Assembly (NCBI GenBank): GCA_003487525.1
Contig: DNDT01000171.1
Span: 1 to 5,663 of the forward strand
Direction: 5' to 3'
DNA: 5,663 nt
Source: Flavobacteriales bacterium
GTDB taxonomy: Bacteria > Bacteroidota > Bacteroidia > Flavobacteriales_E > Vicingaceae
Shown here piece by piece: positions 1-5,663 of this stretch (the first letter of the stretch is position 1; each line of letters starts with the position of its first letter). The position numbers were made by a program, and so were the translations under genes. The notes under the pieces were generated by a model that worked only from the letters and a program-made list of their open reading frames with translations, did no database searches and had not been told where the DNA came from.

Positions 1-511
1 TAGTATACAGGTCTGATACCTTGTCCATGTATACTAATGGGGCCAGATCCCATTTTTCGGACAGTTCAAACTCGTATGAGACTCCAATTTTTAAAACTTC
101 AAAATTGTGATCTGAAGTTAATTCATATCCGGGTCCCGCAAAAATCACCAGATTTTTTACTGGTTTGAACAAAGCCAATACAGAGACTACGTAAATATAC
201 GATCGTTCTATGGACTCTTCGTTCTCGTGTTCGATCACGTAATTTTCCAACTCAAACTCATTCACGAAACCCAGGAGGAACCACTTTTTTATTTTTCGTA
301 TATACTCTATTCCGTAGGTAGGAACCGCCAGATAATCTTTTTTGTCGTTCGTAAGATCCGTAGGTACGAAGGTCAATCCCGAACAAAGTCCCAATCGGTT
401 TAAATGTCCTTGGCCAGTATGAGTTTCAGTTTCGTAGATGCCTTCTTCTTGGGCCAGTGCTGTCAGGGATACGATAATTGACAGGCAGGCAATTGAAATG
501 TATCTGAACAT
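1..511 (-). CDS. Small exported outer-membrane beta-barrel protein, 3' end outside window (partial)
   Basis: Reading the minus strand from ATG at 511-509 gives 170 codons with no stop before the window edge, so the C-terminus is missing. The protein starts MFRYISIACLSII, with a hydrophobic signal peptide ending LTALA before QEEG, so signal peptidase I cleavage after Ala20 is expected. The mature part alternates hydrophobic and polar residues in strand-like blocks separated by charged turns, for example AVPTYGIEYI around 63-72, KWFLLGFVNEFELENYVIE around 76-94, LVIFAGPGYEL around 121-131 and LKIGVSYEFEL around 139-149. This resembles uncharacterised small (about 200 residue) outer-membrane barrel proteins common in Bacteroidota; the match is by overall style, not by a diagnostic motif. 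No ligand or enzymatic role can be assigned. It has its own -7 box 19 nt upstream and lies 157 nt downstream of the co-oriented Ntox23-like gene. If of usual length, roughly 30 residues are missing. Confidence 0.8.
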   Translation of the reverse strand, partial: MFRYISIACLSIIVSLTALAQEEGIYETETHTGQGHLNRLGLCSGLTFVPTDLTNDKKDYLAVPTYGIEYIRKIKKWFLLGFVNEFELENYVIEHENEESIERSYIYVVSVLALFKPVKNLVIFAGPGYELTSDHNFEVLKIGVSYEFELSEKWDLAPLVYMDKVSDLYT

Positions 512-530
512 AAGATGTCATTTGATGGCA

Positions 531-538
531 CAAAGATA
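531..538 (-). promoter_or_regulatory. Bacteroidota -7 box for the small barrel gene
   Basis: On the minus strand this reads TATCTTTG, an exact match to the Bacteroidota -7 consensus TAnnTTTG, followed by TGCC. It ends 19 nt before the ATG at 511, which would give a short leader of about a dozen nucleotides. A -33 TTTG at the usual spacing (about 19 nt) is not evident; a TTTTTG run lies 25 nt upstream of the box, which is too far to be convincing. Its presence suggests the barrel gene is not dependent on read-through from the upstream Ntox23-like gene. Confidence 0.6.
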
Positions 539-611
539 TTTTGGACATTATGAATTATTTAGCCAAAAAGTCAGTCGTTATAATGATAATGGTCAGGAAT
601 TCGAAGTAACC

Positions 612-666
612 CTGATAAGTGCATACCAAAATGAAAACTCATTAAAAGGTATTGATCAGCTTTTTT
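612..666 (+). terminator. Terminator-like hairpin, T-tract on the plus strand
   Basis: A nested stem can be drawn: CTGAT (612-616) with ATCAG (655-659), ATACC (623-627) with GGTAT (648-652), and AATGA (630-634) with TCATT (639-643) around an AAAC loop. Six T follow at 661-666. The order stem then T-tract holds only for plus-strand transcription, whereas both flanking genes are on the minus strand. For minus-strand RNA leaving the Ntox23-like gene the A-run precedes the stem, so it would be at best a weak terminator or a 3'-end-stabilising hairpin. The internal loops make the stem imperfect, so confidence is moderate. Confidence 0.4.
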
Positions 667-668
667 AC

Positions 669-1571
669 CTAGTATAAAGACATCTGATTGGATGACAATT
701 GAAGGTAAAGCCTTGGTTTTCTTACTTTTTGTCCATCCAGAAAATAGTATCCGCTTCCATCCTCCTGCAACATTGGATAATGAGGATTGTCACTTTTAAC
801 AACCAATGGCAGTAGTCCGTCATGCATGAATTTATTCTGAACGACATGCCTGATTTGCTCAGCATCCACGCCTAGTTCGCCTCGAACGCTTTGTTTGTAC
901 CCGGCGTAATAATCCGCACGAATAGCCAGAATTCCATGTGAATTCTTACCGTGCAGTGCAGACTCAGGTTGCTTGCAACCGTATTTCGACGGGTAATCCA
1001 TACCCTGTATTTTTGGTGCGTCGGAAGACTTTCCTGTCCATAGGGTATTTTGTACACTGTATAAGGCGCTGTCTATTTGATATCCGATGCAAAAACCTCC
1101 GGTTCTGAATTTGTCATCTACTTGATTCAGGCCTAGCGCATCGTTGTGAATGGCAATCTGAAAAGCATCTGCCGTAAAATGAATGGCCCCGGTCGTTTGG
1201 CTAGTTTGTTTTCCCGAAATGAAAAGATAAAAGCAATATCCGGCACTGTTTTGATGCGGCGCCAAATTGCTGAACTCATTGAACGTGAATTTATCGATGC
1301 CGGAATTTCCCCAATGAGCCTGAACATCGATAAAATTGACAACTTCCATTCCACCTCCCCTGGGCCCTAAATTCCGGAAGAAATAATGCACATAACCCCC
1401 GTAATTGACATGCATGAAATTATTGAAGAAATACACCTGGTACATCGCACCAAGTTTTCGGTAATGCGTGCCTATCTGAAGGCTTAACCCAAGCTTTCCT
1501 CCCCAATTGTCCTGAGCCAAAACACCGAAACTGAGAATCAGAAACAAACAACCAACAACAGCTGACCTCAT
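669..1571 (-). CDS. Exported polymorphic toxin type 23 (Ntox23)-like protein
   Basis: Complete 300-residue protein from ATG at 1571-1569 to TAG at 671-669. A signal peptide (MRSAVVGCLFLILSFGVLA) is predicted to end at Ala19, before Gln20. Residues about 22-90 are rich in Gly and aromatics in strand-like alternation. The C-terminal two thirds carry the blocks I associate with Bacteroidota proteins called 'polymorphic toxin type 23': NDALG followed by DDKFRTGGF (143-160), NTLWTG (175-180), DYPSKYG (192-198), SHGILAIRADY (211-221), GVDAEQIRHVVQNKFMHD (234-251), NPHYPML (262-268) and a beta-rich end finishing at SLY. The family is predicted to be a toxin, probably an RNase; that is family-level prediction, not shown here. 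Conserved-looking His212, His250 and His264 are candidate functional residues. No Rhs, T6SS, T9SS or other delivery domain is present, and no recognisable immunity gene adjoins. It is divergent from the TonB-dependent receptor, separated by 141 nt. Family call fairly confident; toxin activity uncertain. Confidence 0.72.
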   Translation of the reverse strand: MRSAVVGCLFLILSFGVLAQDNWGGKLGLSLQIGTHYRKLGAMYQVYFFNNFMHVNYGGYVHYFFRNLGPRGGGMEVVNFIDVQAHWGNSGIDKFTFNEFSNLAPHQNSAGYCFYLFISGKQTSQTTGAIHFTADAFQIAIHNDALGLNQVDDKFRTGGFCIGYQIDSALYSVQNTLWTGKSSDAPKIQGMDYPSKYGCKQPESALHGKNSHGILAIRADYYAGYKQSVRGELGVDAEQIRHVVQNKFMHDGLLPLVVKSDNPHYPMLQEDGSGYYFLDGQKVRKPRLYLQLSSNQMSLY

Positions 1572-1613
1572 ATAAGAGATAAATCTACTTTAATTGGTTT
1601 GAAATGCGCAAAA

Positions 1614-1681
1614 CAGATGTTGAGAGAATTTAAAATAATCAAAGAATTATATTCAAATATCTTACCAAATATTAACATCTG
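1614..1681. repeat. 8-bp inverted repeat in the divergent promoter region
   Basis: CAGATGTT at 1614-1621 is the exact reverse complement of AACATCTG at 1674-1681, with 52 nt between the arms. The pair lies between the Ntox23-like gene and the receptor, and the right arm ends 17 nt before the receptor's -7 box. It could mark half-sites of a regulator shared by both promoters. A perfect 8-bp inverted pair in an interval of this size is not rare by chance, so the call is weak. Confidence 0.25.
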
Positions 1682-1698
1682 ACTGACAAGTCTTTGTT

Positions 1699-1706
1699 TA
1701 ATTTTG
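1699..1706 (+). promoter_or_regulatory. Bacteroidota -7 box for the TonB-dependent receptor
   Basis: TAATTTTG matches TAnnTTTG exactly and is followed by C, as is common in the phylum. No clear -33 TTTG lies at the usual distance; TCTG at 1678-1681, 17 nt upstream, is the nearest approximation. Transcription would start at about 1710-1713, on or just before the GTG at 1713. This argues against translation starting at the TTG at 1704, which lies inside the box. Confidence 0.5.
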
Positions 1707-1712
1707 CTCGCT

Positions 1713-4130
1713 GTGACAAAAACAATACTTCTGCTTTCATTCTTCCTACTCTTCACATTTGTGTTGACTGCCCAGCAACAGAGAATGAAAGAGATGGAAA
1801 AACCGGGGTCCATATACGGCAGTGTTGCCGACGATAACCAAGCCATGCCATTTGCCTCGGTTTCATTGTACCGGGCTAAAGACAGTAGTCTGGTAAGTGG
1901 GATCATAACCGATGACAGAGGTAAATTTGAATTTCAAAACCTGGCGTATGGCAACTATTATTTAAAAATCTCATTCGTTGGCTTCAAATCAAAAGACGTT
2001 GGTCCAATTGAAGTAAGCCAGACATCCACCTTGATCAAGATTCCTGATGTAACATTGGAAGTTTCGGCCGAAAATCTCAATACCGTTGAGGTTTCTTCAA
2101 ACCTTCCTTCCCTGGAATATAAAATAGACAGAAAAATTGTCAACGTCAGTAAGCAGCTTACCGCAACCTCTGGAACAGCGGTCGATGTTCTTCAAAATGT
2201 CCCTTCGGTTCAGGTCGATATTACCGGTGAGGTATCGTTGCGAGGAAGTTCAGGGTTTATGGTTTTTATTGACGGGAGACCAAGTGCACTGTCGGGAAGT
2301 GATGCACTGAATCAGATTCCGGCCAGTACCATAGACAGGATAGAACTCATCACCAATCCTTCGGCAAAATACGACCCGGACGGAACCTCAGGTATTATCA
2401 ATGTCATAACCAAGAAAAACATGTTACTTGGATTCAGCGGAGTGGTAAATGGCAACATCGGGCTGGATGATAAATACGGTGGAGATTTTTTGCTGTACTA
2501 CCGAAAAAAGAAGATCAATTATTTTATCGGAGCAGATTATAACCATCAGTATTTTCCGGGGATAGAAAGAATAAACAGGTTTACCACTTCATCGGATACC
2601 AGTTACATTACCCGGGCAGAAGGAGCAGCGGACAGATCGCGCACAAATTACACGTTGCGGACCGGTGTTGAACTTGAACTCGGCATAAAAGACAAATTGA
2701 ATCTCAGCGGATCCATCGGACAGCGGGCTCATTCACATTACTCAAAACTGGAATACCATGAATCCACGGATCCGTTTATTGCGGTAAATGAATACACAAG
2801 CCGCAATATTCACGATCGATCCGGCGGAAATTATCAGTTGAACGCGGACTACGAGCACAAGTTTTCGAAGGAGAATCATACGTTTGATGCCCAGATCAAC
2901 TACAATTACAGAAACACGGACGAAAAAAACGACAATGATCTCCTTGCCACGGACGGAACCGTTTTCAGCGGCCAGCGGTCGACCGAAGTCGGACCGGGCA
3001 CGGAATTAAGGGGAAAATTGGACTACACACTTCCTTTGGGTATAAAATCACGAATTGAGTCCGGTGCTCAGGCCCGATTTGAAGTGTCGAGTGACACAAA
3101 CAAGGTTTACAACTACGACCAGATCACAAAAGAATATGTGTTTCAGTCGGATTTTAGCAACAGCGTGGAGTACAAGCGGGACATATATGCGCTTTACGCC
3201 ATTTATGCCGGTGAATTGGACATGTTTGGCTACCAGGCAGGAATTAGAACTGAATATACGGACAGAACCATCAAAAAACTGGATGGAGACTCCACTTCCG
3301 CCCTCAACAGATGGGACTATTTCCCTTCAGTACACGTTTCGTACAAACTCCCCAAAGACCATCAGTTGATGGTTAGTTATTCGAGGCGGATCGAGCGCCC
3401 CAGAGGTTGGTACTTCGAGCCCTTCATTACCTGGGTGGATGCATATAATGTTCGCCGTGGAAATCCGGACCTGTTGCCCGAATATGTGGATTCATACGAG
3501 TTGGGATACAACAAGCGCATCAACAAGACCATGTATTCACTTGAAGCATATTACCGTGTGGTGCACAACAAAATTGAACGCATACGGAGTGTTTATAAGG
3601 AAAACATCATGCTGACCAGTTTTGACAATGTAGGTACGGATTACTCACTCGGCCTTGAAGGCATGATCTCTACCGATGTGTACAAATGGTGGAACCTGGA
3701 CATCATGGGAAATCTCTATGATTTCAGAGGGGACTACAATACGGATAACCTGAACAATGAATCCACCAACTGGAATGCCCGTTTTAACAACACCTTCTAC
3801 CTCACTCCTTCTACCCAGTTCCAGGTGAACAGCCAGTTTCAAAGTGCCAGTGTAACTGCTCAGGGAAGGGTTGAAGAATACTATACCGTGAATGCGGCTT
3901 TTAAGCAGACATTTTTCAAAAATAGTCTGTCGGCAACCCTCCAGGCTTCCGATATTTTTCAATCGCAGAAAAGAAAATATACCTCCGAAGGAGTCGATTT
4001 CAGAACAGAGGAGTATTCGAGAAGATACTCGCCTATTGTCATGCTAAACGTCAGTTACCGAATCAATAATTTCAAGGTAAAAACAAGGAAGGGTTCCGAT
4101 TCGGGTGGTGACGGAGGAGATGATTTCTGA
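1713..4130 (+). CDS. TonB-dependent receptor with N-terminal carboxypeptidase-regulatory domain
   Basis: Outer-membrane active transporter expected to be energised by the TonB-ExbBD complex; substrate unknown. Numbered from GTG 1713 (805 residues): signal peptide 1-20 ending FVLTA before Gln21; CarboxypepD_reg-like beta-sandwich about 33-118 (SIYGSVADDN, TDDRGKFEF, YYLKISFVGF); a TonB-box-like LNTVEVSS at 122-129; plug about 136-235 with VLQNVPSVQVD, VSLRGSSG, IDGRPSALSG and SAKYDPDGTSGIINV; then a strand-rich barrel to about 790, whose last strand is near MLNVSYRINNF, and a Gly/Asp tail ending GGDDF. Layout, length and tail fit the Bacteroidota 'outer membrane beta-barrel family' receptors (OMP_b-brl_3 type), not SusC, and no SusD gene follows. 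Start choice: the in-frame stop at 1680-1682 limits extension, the first in-frame ATG (1785) lies beyond the signal peptide, so only TTG 1704 or GTG 1713 are possible. GTG is preferred because TTG lies inside the -7 box. No siderophore, haem or sugar genes nearby hint at the ligand. Confidence 0.9.
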   Translation: MTKTILLLSFFLLFTFVLTAQQQRMKEMEKPGSIYGSVADDNQAMPFASVSLYRAKDSSLVSGIITDDRGKFEFQNLAYGNYYLKISFVGFKSKDVGPIEVSQTSTLIKIPDVTLEVSAENLNTVEVSSNLPSLEYKIDRKIVNVSKQLTATSGTAVDVLQNVPSVQVDITGEVSLRGSSGFMVFIDGRPSALSGSDALNQIPASTIDRIELITNPSAKYDPDGTSGIINVITKKNMLLGFSGVVNGNIGLDDKYGGDFLLYYRKKKINYFIGADYNHQYFPGIERINRFTTSSDTSYITRAEGAADRSRTNYTLRTGVELELGIKDKLNLSGSIGQRAHSHYSKLEYHESTDPFIAVNEYTSRNIHDRSGGNYQLNADYEHKFSKENHTFDAQINYNYRNTDEKNDNDLLATDGTVFSGQRSTEVGPGTELRGKLDYTLPLGIKSRIESGAQARFEVSSDTNKVYNYDQITKEYVFQSDFSNSVEYKRDIYALYAIYAGELDMFGYQAGIRTEYTDRTIKKLDGDSTSALNRWDYFPSVHVSYKLPKDHQLMVSYSRRIERPRGWYFEPFITWVDAYNVRRGNPDLLPEYVDSYELGYNKRINKTMYSLEAYYRVVHNKIERIRSVYKENIMLTSFDNVGTDYSLGLEGMISTDVYKWWNLDIMGNLYDFRGDYNTDNLNNESTNWNARFNNTFYLTPSTQFQVNSQFQSASVTAQGRVEEYYTVNAAFKQTFFKNSLSATLQASDIFQSQKRKYTSEGVDFRTEEYSRRYSPIVMLNVSYRINNFKVKTRKGSDSGGDGGDDF

Positions 4131-4147
4131 TTCCTGAGGGGAAAATA

Positions 4148-4155
4148 TTAATTTG
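4148..4155 (+). promoter_or_regulatory. Possible -7 box for the T9SS cargo gene
   Basis: TTAATTTG matches seven of eight positions of the Bacteroidota TAnnTTTG box (T for A at the second position). It ends 14 nt before the ATG at 4170, a distance like that of the other boxes in this window. It could give the cargo gene its own promoter within the 39-nt gap after the receptor. No convincing -33 element was found, so read-through from the receptor gene remains equally possible. Confidence 0.3.
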
Positions 4156-4169
4156 GCCAAAAATCAAGA

Positions 4170-5222
4170 ATGAAACCATTTATAACACTTTGCGGCATAC
4201 TGCTGTCTTTATCCATTACTGCCCAGCAGGTCAGATACAACACCAATGAACCTGCCGTCAATGACAGTGCCGGATACTACCTGTGTGATTCAAATGTGAC
4301 AAATTATTCCGGTGTAACTGGTGCCGGTGTTACCTGGGATTATTCCTCCATCAGCACCTATTCCTTTGATTCTTTTAAAAAAGCCAAAGCCGAAGATGCC
4401 AGAAAAAGCCAATATTTCAATTTCTATCCTTATGCGGTCAATGACGACTACATCGAAAACCACCTGCATGTTTTTTCGAAAACAACGGCAAACGGAAGAA
4501 CCAGTTACGGGATGCAATTAACCGATGAAAATGAAGGAGATATCCTCATTACCTATGATGGGCATACAGACCGCAGATACCCCTGGTCCTATCAAAGTAC
4601 GGCCGATTCAAGCTTATCTAACTGCAAGATTGTCTTATACCCAAACTCTTCAAATCCTCCCCAAATCAAGGGCAATGCAAACGGAATCTATTCGTCACTG
4701 GTTGATGCATATGGTAGTCTAAGCATTGGTGACACCGTCATAGCCGACGTATTGAGAAATCAAATTAAAGACAGCATCCGCGCTAACCTGGTCATTGCCG
4801 GAACGGCAACCTTGATTCGAACGCAATATGAATACTATGCACCCGGCATGACATTTCCCGTGTTCATTCATTCTCATGTTAAAATATACGGAGCCGTAAT
4901 CAATACCGAATATTCCACCGTTTTAAGCCAGGTAAAACCAAAAATATCCACAGGTGTATATCCAAAGAATGATCCTTTTGTTATTGATGTTTTTCCAAAT
5001 CCTACTACAGGTTTGTTTGTGATTGAAGCAGATCCGTCAATAAGAATCGACGAAATCAGGATTTACGACATGATTGGAAAAATTAAGTATGTCGACGATC
5101 GTCCAAACCATGCAAGGCAGCAATTGGATGTGACACATCTGGAAAATGGTGTTTACCATATACAGATTATGACTGAAAGCGGAACATCTGTCACAAAAAG
5201 ATTCGTTAAATACCGTAATTGA
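4170..5222 (+). CDS. T9SS type A sorting-domain protein, mature domain unrecognised
   Basis: Complete 350-residue secreted protein, ATG 4170 to TGA 5220-5222. Signal peptide MKPFITLCGILLSLSITA, cut expected after Ala18 before Gln19. The C-terminal region, about 272-350, is a type A sorting domain (TIGR04183-like): DVFPNPTTGLFVIE at 273-286, IDEIRIYDMIGKI at 293-305, LENGVYHIQI at 324-333 and TKRFVKYRN at the end. In this family the domain directs passage through the type IX translocon and is usually removed when the protein is attached to the surface or released. Residues about 20-260 are not recognised. They are beta-rich, with GAGVTWDYSSI near 51-61, a stretch rich in Asp, Ser and Tyr, and only one cysteine pair candidate in the mature part (Cys39, Cys152). 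I see no catalytic motif. Short Bacteroidota cargo proteins with a similar 'GVTWDYS' opening exist, but I know no function for them. It follows the receptor by 39 nt and precedes menB by 44 nt. Confidence 0.85.
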   Translation: MKPFITLCGILLSLSITAQQVRYNTNEPAVNDSAGYYLCDSNVTNYSGVTGAGVTWDYSSISTYSFDSFKKAKAEDARKSQYFNFYPYAVNDDYIENHLHVFSKTTANGRTSYGMQLTDENEGDILITYDGHTDRRYPWSYQSTADSSLSNCKIVLYPNSSNPPQIKGNANGIYSSLVDAYGSLSIGDTVIADVLRNQIKDSIRANLVIAGTATLIRTQYEYYAPGMTFPVFIHSHVKIYGAVINTEYSTVLSQVKPKISTGVYPKNDPFVIDVFPNPTTGLFVIEADPSIRIDEIRIYDMIGKIKYVDDRPNHARQQLDVTHLENGVYHIQIMTESGTSVTKRFVKYRN

Positions 5223-5266
5223 ATGATCTGTGAACTACAGGTTTAACCTTTATACCTATTTCAAGC

Positions 5267-5663
5267 ATGAAAAAAGCCGACTGGAAAAACGTTAAAGAAT
5301 ACGAAGACATAACGTATAAAAAAGCTGGTGGTGTCGCAAGAATTGCATTCAATCGCCCCGATGTTCGAAATGCCTTTCGACCAAAAACGGTTGGAGAGCT
5401 TTTTGAAGCATTGATTGACGCCCGCGAAGACATATCCATTGGTGTCGTTCTGCTTTCTGCAGAAGGGCCTTCTTCCAAGGATGGGGTTTATTCTTTTTGC
5501 AGTGGTGGTGATCAGAATGCCCGTGGTCATCAGGGGTATGTCGATGACCAAGGAATGCCAAGACTCAATATTCTGGAAGTCCAAAGATTGATTCGGTTCA
5601 TGCCTAAAGTGGTAATCGCCGTTGTTCCGGGATGGGCTGTTGGCGGTGGACATAGCTTGCATG
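5267..5663 (+). CDS. menB: 1,4-dihydroxy-2-naphthoyl-CoA synthase, 5' part (partial)
   Basis: Crotonase-fold enzyme of menaquinone synthesis; it closes the ring of o-succinylbenzoyl-CoA to give 1,4-dihydroxy-2-naphthoyl-CoA in the cytoplasm. From ATG 5267 the window holds 132 codons plus one base, about half of the usual 270-285 residues. Visible family blocks are VARIAFNRPDVRNAFRPKT (23-41), IGVVLLSAEGPSSKDGVYSF (58-77), FCSGGDQ (77-83), GYVDD (90-94, containing the position of the E. coli active-site Tyr97), LNILEVQRLIRFMPK (100-114) and VPGWAVGGGHSLH (120-132). The Gly-rich SGGDQ and GGGH segments supply the oxyanion-hole backbone in this family. The window stops before the segment that tells bicarbonate-dependent enzymes from those with a built-in Asp. 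No -7 box is evident in the 44-nt gap upstream. The expected neighbours menD, menA or menE would lie to the right, outside the window. Confidence 0.95.
   Translation, partial: MKKADWKNVKEYEDITYKKAGGVARIAFNRPDVRNAFRPKTVGELFEALIDAREDISIGVVLLSAEGPSSKDGVYSFCSGGDQNARGHQGYVDDQGMPRLNILEVQRLIRFMPKVVIAVVPGWAVGGGHSLH

Noticed and set aside
438..677. Plus-strand 79-codon reading frame over the barrel gene start, its promoter and the hairpin
   Set aside because: It overlaps the barrel gene antisense at its start, runs through a promoter-like box and a hairpin, ends inside the opposite gene, and its translation has no recognisable family, signal or composition.
872..1370. Alternative-frame and antisense reading frames inside the Ntox23-like gene
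   Set aside because: The main frame carries conserved family blocks across this whole span, so these frames are shadows.
1654..1673. CAAATAT repeated 12 nt apart; on the minus strand these are near-matches (7 of 8) to a -7 box for the Ntox23-like gene
   Set aside because: Neither copy matches the box fully, both lie over 80 nt from the ATG, and the region is AT-rich, so I could not support a promoter call.
1568..1906. Minus-strand 112-codon reading frame across the divergent promoter region
   Set aside because: It lies antisense to the receptor's signal peptide and regulatory-domain codons and across both promoters, and its translation is unlike any protein I know.
4126..4145. Small TTCC/GGAA hairpin after the receptor stop codon
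   Set aside because: The stem is only four base pairs with no T-tract, which is too weak for a terminator.
5239..5249. Palindrome AGGTTTAACCT upstream of menB
   Set aside because: It is an 11-bp odd-centred palindrome with no room for a hairpin loop and no T-tract. It could be an operator but is short enough to be chance.
5206..5662. Minus-strand reading frames over the right edge
   Set aside because: They are antisense to an unmistakable menB coding frame.
4148..5663. Receptor, T9SS cargo and menB as one functional operon
   Set aside because: The short gaps allow co-transcription, but menB is a quinone housekeeping gene with no logical tie to the others, and a separate promoter-like box precedes the cargo gene.

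Overview
The window looks like chromosomal DNA of a Bacteroidota member, most likely Flavobacteriales. A Crocinitomicaceae/Fluviicola-like origin is a guess from protein style, not a placement. The evidence is an 805-residue carboxypeptidase-regulatory/TonB-dependent receptor ending in the Gly/Asp-rich tail ...GGDDF, a type IX secretion system (T9SS) type A C-terminal sorting domain, Bacteroidota-type -7 promoter boxes (TAnnTTTG) just before genes, the absence of clear Shine-Dalgarno sequences, and a MenB start typical of the phylum. All four exported proteins carry Gln right after the predicted signal peptidase cut.

Layout: (a) 1-511, minus strand: 5' part of a small exported outer-membrane beta-barrel protein, with a perfect -7 box at 531-538 and running off the left edge. 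(b) 512-668: short intergenic stretch with a long hairpin whose T-tract lies on the plus strand. (c) 669-1571, minus strand: exported 300-residue protein resembling the polymorphic toxin type 23 (Ntox23) family, without any visible delivery module. (d) 1572-1712: AT-rich divergent promoter region with an 8-bp inverted repeat. (e) 1713-4130, plus strand: TonB-dependent receptor, probably starting at GTG and possibly leaderless. (f) 4170-5222, plus strand: T9SS cargo protein with an unrecognised mature domain. (g) 5267 to the right edge, plus strand: first 132 codons of menB (1,4-dihydroxy-2-naphthoyl-CoA synthase, menaquinone pathway).

Four of the five genes encode envelope or secreted proteins and the fifth is respiratory-quinone housekeeping. 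The receptor, the T9SS cargo and menB are co-directional with gaps of 39 and 44 nt, but a second promoter-like box precedes the cargo gene and nothing functional links menB to the others. There is no CRISPR array, tRNA, rRNA, insertion sequence or integrase. No complete new system can be demonstrated. The least explained items are the free-standing Ntox23-like protein, the orphan N-terminal region of the T9SS cargo, and the plus-strand terminator-like hairpin with no plus-strand gene before it.
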